A stretch of 64,000 nucleotides of DNA, taken from NCBI GenBank assembly GCA_030522415.1, contig CM060121.1:12542055-12606054 (forward strand), written 5' to 3'. Below are positions 60,013 to 64,000 of the stretch, one piece after another. This DNA is from Channallabes apus (lineage: Eukaryota > Chordata > Actinopteri > Siluriformes > Clariidae). The first letter of the stretch is position 1; the number at the start of each line of letters is the position of its first letter. The position numbers were made by a program, and so were the translations under genes. The notes below the pieces were generated by a model that saw nothing but the letters and a program-made list of their open reading frames with translations, was not told the origin of the DNA and did not search any database.

Positions 60013-60586
60013 TAGGCGCTTTTCCACTGCATAGTACGACATGACACGGCTCAGTTCTACTCACTTTTGGGGGGTTATCCACTGGGACCAGTACATAGTA
60101 CCTGTTCCTTTTTTTAGTACCACCTCAGTCGAGGTTCCAAGTGCGCCGAACCGTTACCAAAACGTGACGTGTAAACACGCTGGTCACTGATTAGCCGGAG
60201 AAAATCGTCATTACTGCGTCACCGAACTTGCGACACGAGACACAACAGAACCGCTATATTTAGAAACAGCCAGAGAAGGATCGCACGCACCTTTTTGTAT
60301 TAACCGTCGGCCTCTTTTGAAACAAACTCCTTCGTCTCGCTGTTAAAAACATCCACATGCCGAGAATGAAGAACACCATGCCGTCGATATGCTCCATTGT
60401 TGTGTGTGTGTTTGTGGCGCGCTTACGATGACGTCACGGCAGTAGCAGCGCCGCGCGCGTGAGTAATCCCGCCCACACTAAAGTGTTACTACACTGCAGT
60501 GGAAGAGCAAACCGAGCCAAACTGCACCGAACCGAAGTGAGTTGAACTGAACCGTGTCGTGCGTTCTATGCAGTGGAAAAGAGGCA
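60013..60586. mobile_element. MITE nested in the Tc1 element (574 bp), CpG-rich, with CRE
   Basis: Inverted ends TAGGCGCTTTTCCACTGCAT and the complement of ATGCAGTGGAAAAGAGGCA, flanked by TA (60011-60012, 60587-60588). Deleting it with one TA rejoins the Tc1 sequence 'attctctatgggtttcagg'. The body is much more GC- and CpG-rich than its surroundings and contains TGACGTCA at 60429-60436. Confidence 0.85.
60429..60436. promoter_or_regulatory. consensus CRE (TGACGTCA) within the MITE
   Basis: A perfect palindromic cyclic-AMP response element next to a CpG-rich 'gcgccgcgcgcgtgag' block. Only sequence evidence; no nearby promoter is known. Confidence 0.4.
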
Positions 60587-61737
60587 TATGGGTTTCAGGT
60601 CAGGCGAGTTTGCTGGCCAATCAAGCACAGTAATCCCACGGTCATTGAAGCAGGGTTTTGGTGCTTTTGGCAGTGTGAACAGGTGCCAAGTCCTCCTGGA
60701 AAATGAAGTCAGCATCCTCCATAAAGCTCGTCTGCGAAAGAAGGCATGACGTGCTCCAAAATCTCCTGGTAGATGGCTGCGTTGAACCTGGACTTAATTA
60801 AGCAAAGTGGACTAACAATAGCAGATGGCATGGCTCCCCAAATCAACACAGAGCATCAAGCATCTTGCAGTGTGTGCCTCTCCATTCTTACTCCAGACTC
60901 TGGGTCCTTTGTTTCCAAATGAGATGCAAAAGTTGTTCTCATCAGAAAAGAGGACTTTGGCCCACTGAGCAACAGATCAATTCTTTTTTTCTTTAGCACA
61001 GTTAAGACGCTTCTGATGTTCTGATGTTCAAAAGCGGCTTGAGGAATATGAAATTTGAAGCCCATGTCCATGATCTGTCTGTGTTTGTGGTGGCTCTTGA
61101 TGCACTGACTCCAGCCTCAGTCCACTCCTCGTGAAAGTCCCCAACACTTTTGAATGACAATCCTCTCCAGGCTGCGGTCATCCCTGCTGCTTGTGCATCT
61201 TTTCCCTTCCACATAATTTTCTATTAATGTGCTTTGATACAGCACTTTGGGAACACCAACGTCTTTTGCAATTACCTTTCGAGGCTTTCCCTCCTTATGG
61301 AGGATGTCAGTAATGGTTTTCTGCACACGTGTCAGGTCAGCAGTCTTTCCCATGATTGTGCTTCCTGACTGAGAGACCATTTAAAGGCTCTGGAACTCTT
61401 TGCAGGTGTTAAGGCTTAATTAGATGATTAGAGTGGTTAAAGTGATTACACTTTGAGCCTAGAATATTGAACCTTTTCACAATATTTAAATTTTCTGAGA
61501 TTGTGGATTTGGGGTTTTCATGAGCTGTATGCCATAATCATCTCAATTATGACAAATCACGGCTTGAACTACAGTATTTTGCTTTGCATGTAATGAGTCC
61601 ATCTCATTTATTAGTTTCACCTTTTAAGTTGCACCTTTAGTTTCACCTGTATATGAACAGCTCAGAATATAAACAGGGTAGACACTGGGGGTGTAACGGG
61701 ATTTGCTACTGCTGATAATGCTGGATCTATTTTTGAC

Positions 61738-61845
61738 TTCAATTCAATTACATTTGGTTTTATTTGTATAGATCTTTCAACAAGTGTCATTGTCGCAAAG
61801 CAGCTTCACAAAATCAAAAGAAATTATGGAAGTTTGTATGAAACT
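61738..61845. repeat. dispersed fish repeat fragment
   Basis: 'caattcaattacatttggtt' with 'ttatttgtatag', 'cattgtcgcaaagcagcttc' is a frequent teleost repeat phrase (LINE or SINE tail). It lies just before the hAT MITE. Confidence 0.5.
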
Positions 61846-61870
61846 TCACCACAACAAAAGTCATTATAGT

Positions 61871-62355
61871 TAGGGCTGCACAATATATCGAAAAATTATC
61901 GTTATTGCGATAATGGTACGGTATACGCAATATCTGTATCGCAAAGAGTTGCAATAAATGAAATCGATGAGTGTATGGTTACACGTAAATAAAAAGTAAT
62001 GTTTGAAAGTAATTCATATTGTGTTGGCAGGTCTATGGTAACAGCAAACCAGAAATCAGAATATCTGCTGAGGGTTTTACAGTAAGTCATTCATAGTGTT
62101 TTGAAGTCTAAATATTTGCAACTTCCTGGACATATAGTTTCTTTTTAGCCTGAATTAGATTTAATTACATCAGACGAATATCTATTACGTGTTCATTTTA
62201 GTATGATCATTACATATATAAATGATTTTTATAAAATAGGCAAAAATAATAAAAAATGCATTCCTCTAGGGGAATGTTATAACGCCAGAAATATCGTTAT
62301 CGCAATATTCAACAATATCGAATATCGCATATTTTCCTAATATCGTGCAGCCCTA
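61871..62355. mobile_element. hAT-like MITE, copy 2 (485 bp)
   Basis: Same ends as copy 1 (TAGGGCTGCACAATAT ... GTGCAGCCCTA) and nearly identical body including 'gtaattcatattgtgttggc'. Perfect 8-bp target duplication ATTATAGT (61863-61870 and 62356-62363). Same orientation as copy 1. Confidence 0.92.
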
Positions 62356-62363
62356 ATTATAGT

Positions 62364-63528
62364 ATTTTAATCTTCCCCACTAACAGGGAGACATCAAATT
62401 AACATGACTGCACAAAGAATTGAAAATAAACAAAGTCAAACTTCTTGTCCTAAATGTCTTTTACTGATTAATGAACATAGAAATATTTCTGTCTAAAACA
62501 TAGAATATACAGTTCACGGTTTCTGAAAAGAAATTATACAACAGTTAGTTCTGACCAAGTAATCTGATTAGACAAGGAGCATTCCACAAGAGATGATATA
62601 GAGAATAATAGCACTGGAATGTTTAACTATATGCGTCGCAAGTGTTGTAACAGTTGTTAATTACCCAACAATTACTGTACATGTCAGGCAGTGTGAGTAA
62701 AAGCTGGTCGGTTCGGTCCACAGTACTGAAAAAGTGGAGAGATCAGCTGCCTGCCAAAACCCACATTCAAAACCAGTCACGGAAGCACTTTCAGCAGAAA
62801 ACACATCTGATAATGTTATGCTTAAAAAAGATTTTGTCTCATTAGTAACTACTTGAAAGTTATTTTAAACTGTCTCTGAACCATCTATGTTGCTCTGTTC
62901 AGTATCTGCTGCACTGATATTCAGTACAACAGCACGCCCTCTCATGTGATATTGCATAAATATACATCACTCCAGTTCACTCTTTGTCGAACACAACAAA
63001 TTCACACTAAAACTAAGAGAACATTTTAACATGATTGATTTTCTTTTTCCAAATTTTGAGTTATATGAGACGCATGAGTGTTCCTGAGTGCCAGATTATC
63101 TACTGACAACAAATACCTAATGTGTATTGGATCTGAAAAAAATTTGTTTCACTTGTCAGTTATACACCAAACAATAACAGAAGAAATTATGTTTTTAATT
63201 TTATTTTTAACAAATCAAACAACTAACACAGAAATGAAAAAGAAATTCTAGTTCGAACTTCATAAACATTGTCATGCAGCTCACAAGCATTTCTCTTTGC
63301 TAGTCAAATAGTGAGGCTGAAAATTCCACCCAAAATCCACAGAAACACTGGAAGAATCCAAAATTCATAGACAGGTTTTATTTCACAGCAACTATTCACA
63401 CTTTTAAAGCTGCAATATTACTGTATTTTATGTTCAGTTGTTTTTGTAATTTTCCCAAACTGTCTGAAAATAATGTAAATTCCACGGTCTCTCAATCCAC
63501 AGCAAAGGATTTATAAGGCTGGTGTTCA
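62364..63528. other. non-coding, nothing recognised
   Basis: AT-rich sequence with no supported exon or repeat end. Confidence 0.4.
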
Positions 63529-63780
63529 TCAATATTTATTATACCACAGACCAGTCCAGTTCTTCTGATATGACTGGTCAGGAGCAGACTTATTTTCTAC
63601 AACACCAGTAGTTTGGCTGCAAGATGCCATATTCATGCTAATGACTTTGAAAGGAGTCTCCAGTGTCAGCGCTTTGTAGCACTCAGCAGTAAAGCTGTTT
63701 TCTGACACTGGAAATATTTGCAGGAAGGAGGGCTTTGCCTTTTCCGTATCATGAGAAGCTGTATTCCACTTTTTGTGTAA
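63529..63780 (-). other. candidate terminal coding exon of an unidentified gene
   Basis: A minus-strand open frame of 83 codons follows a strong acceptor (TTTTTTTTCTTCACGGCAG at 63799-63781) and ends in TGA at 63529. The residues include LHKKWNTASHDTEKAKPSFL and KNWTGLWYNKY. An AATAAA overlaps the stop. It does not match any part of CEP112 that I know. It could be the end of a neighbouring or nested minus-strand gene, or chance. Confidence 0.25.
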
Positions 63781-64000
63781 CTGCCGTGAAGAAAAAAAAT
63801 AATACAGATGCTGGTATGGGAACAATGTTCCTAGCTTCTCTTTAACAAATGACAACAGTAAGGAACATGATTACATTACATGTATTTTAGATGAAATGTT
63901 TTAAATGTTGACATTTACATTTTTTTTTGTAAAAGTATCATTTTTGTATAACTGGACCTTTTTATTTTCACAAACATATGAATTTCATGTTAGGAAATAT

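Larger units (their letters stand above)
59841..61349 (-). pseudogene. Tc1-like transposase pseudogene interrupted by a MITE
   Basis: Minus strand starts MGKTADLTRVQKTITDILHK then EGKPRKVIAKDVGV (helix-turn-helix) and DDRSLERIVIQ. Later frames show GPKSSFLMRTTF, where the first catalytic Asp region (FSDES-like) is altered, and HLETKDPESGVRMERHTLQD. The C-terminal part near 59841-60012 lies beyond the MITE. Multiple frameshifts and stops. Confidence 0.8.
59656..61649 (-). mobile_element. Tc1-like transposon, decayed, with nested MITE
   Basis: Ends CAGGTGAAACT and its complement AGTTTCACCTG are flanked by TATA on both sides. Inverted repeats of about 180 bp share 'tcatgaaaaccccaaatcca' and its complement. 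Minus-strand transposase remnants fill the interior. Without the 574 bp MITE the element is about 1.4 kb. Confidence 0.87.

Overview
The window looks like teleost fish nuclear DNA. It is AT-rich and intron-dominated, with abundant Tc1/mariner, hAT and L2-type elements, a DIRS retrotransposon, tRNA-derived SINEs and (CA)n, (TA)n and (GAAA)n microsatellites. That mix fits an otophysan or catfish-like genome, but the species is a guess. There are no operons, CRISPR arrays or other prokaryotic features.

One host gene is supported: twelve internal exons of a minus-strand gene that I identify as cep112 (centrosomal protein 112, also called ccdc46). The exons run 5' to 3' from 43626 down to 6761. 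They total 1386 nt (462 codons), all have canonical AG/GT sites, and their phases agree at every junction. The joined peptide is continuous coiled coil. Both ends of the gene are outside the window or unrecognised. The next 5' exon was not found between 43627 and 64000, and no further 3' exon was recognised below 6761.

Layout by region. 1-6760: intron or 3' flank with an hAT MITE (1126-1608), a decayed Tc1 element (about 2136-3205) and an unexplained exon-like ORF (5307-5474). 6761-15111: three cep112 exons, with a nearly full-length L2-type LINE (about 10672-14063) in the gene's sense orientation. 15112-27560: a 12.4 kb intron with SINEs and a palindromic Tc1 fragment. 27561-43626: nine exons, separated by a Tc1 element (33438-34534), MITEs and a SINE. 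43627-64000: apparently one large intron that is mostly a transposon graveyard.

The most interesting structure is the nest at 48342-56769. A roughly 1.6 kb Tc1 transposon carries an hAT element of 1241 bp in its left inverted repeat and a complete 5.6 kb DIRS-like tyrosine-recombinase retrotransposon in its right inverted repeat. The DIRS element has inverted terminal repeats, an internal complementary region and a GTT at each junction, so its insertion can be read base by base. A second nest lies at 59656-61649, where a 574 bp MITE carrying a consensus CRE sits inside a decayed Tc1. A near-identical pair of hAT MITEs with perfect 8-bp target duplications lies near the two ends of the window.
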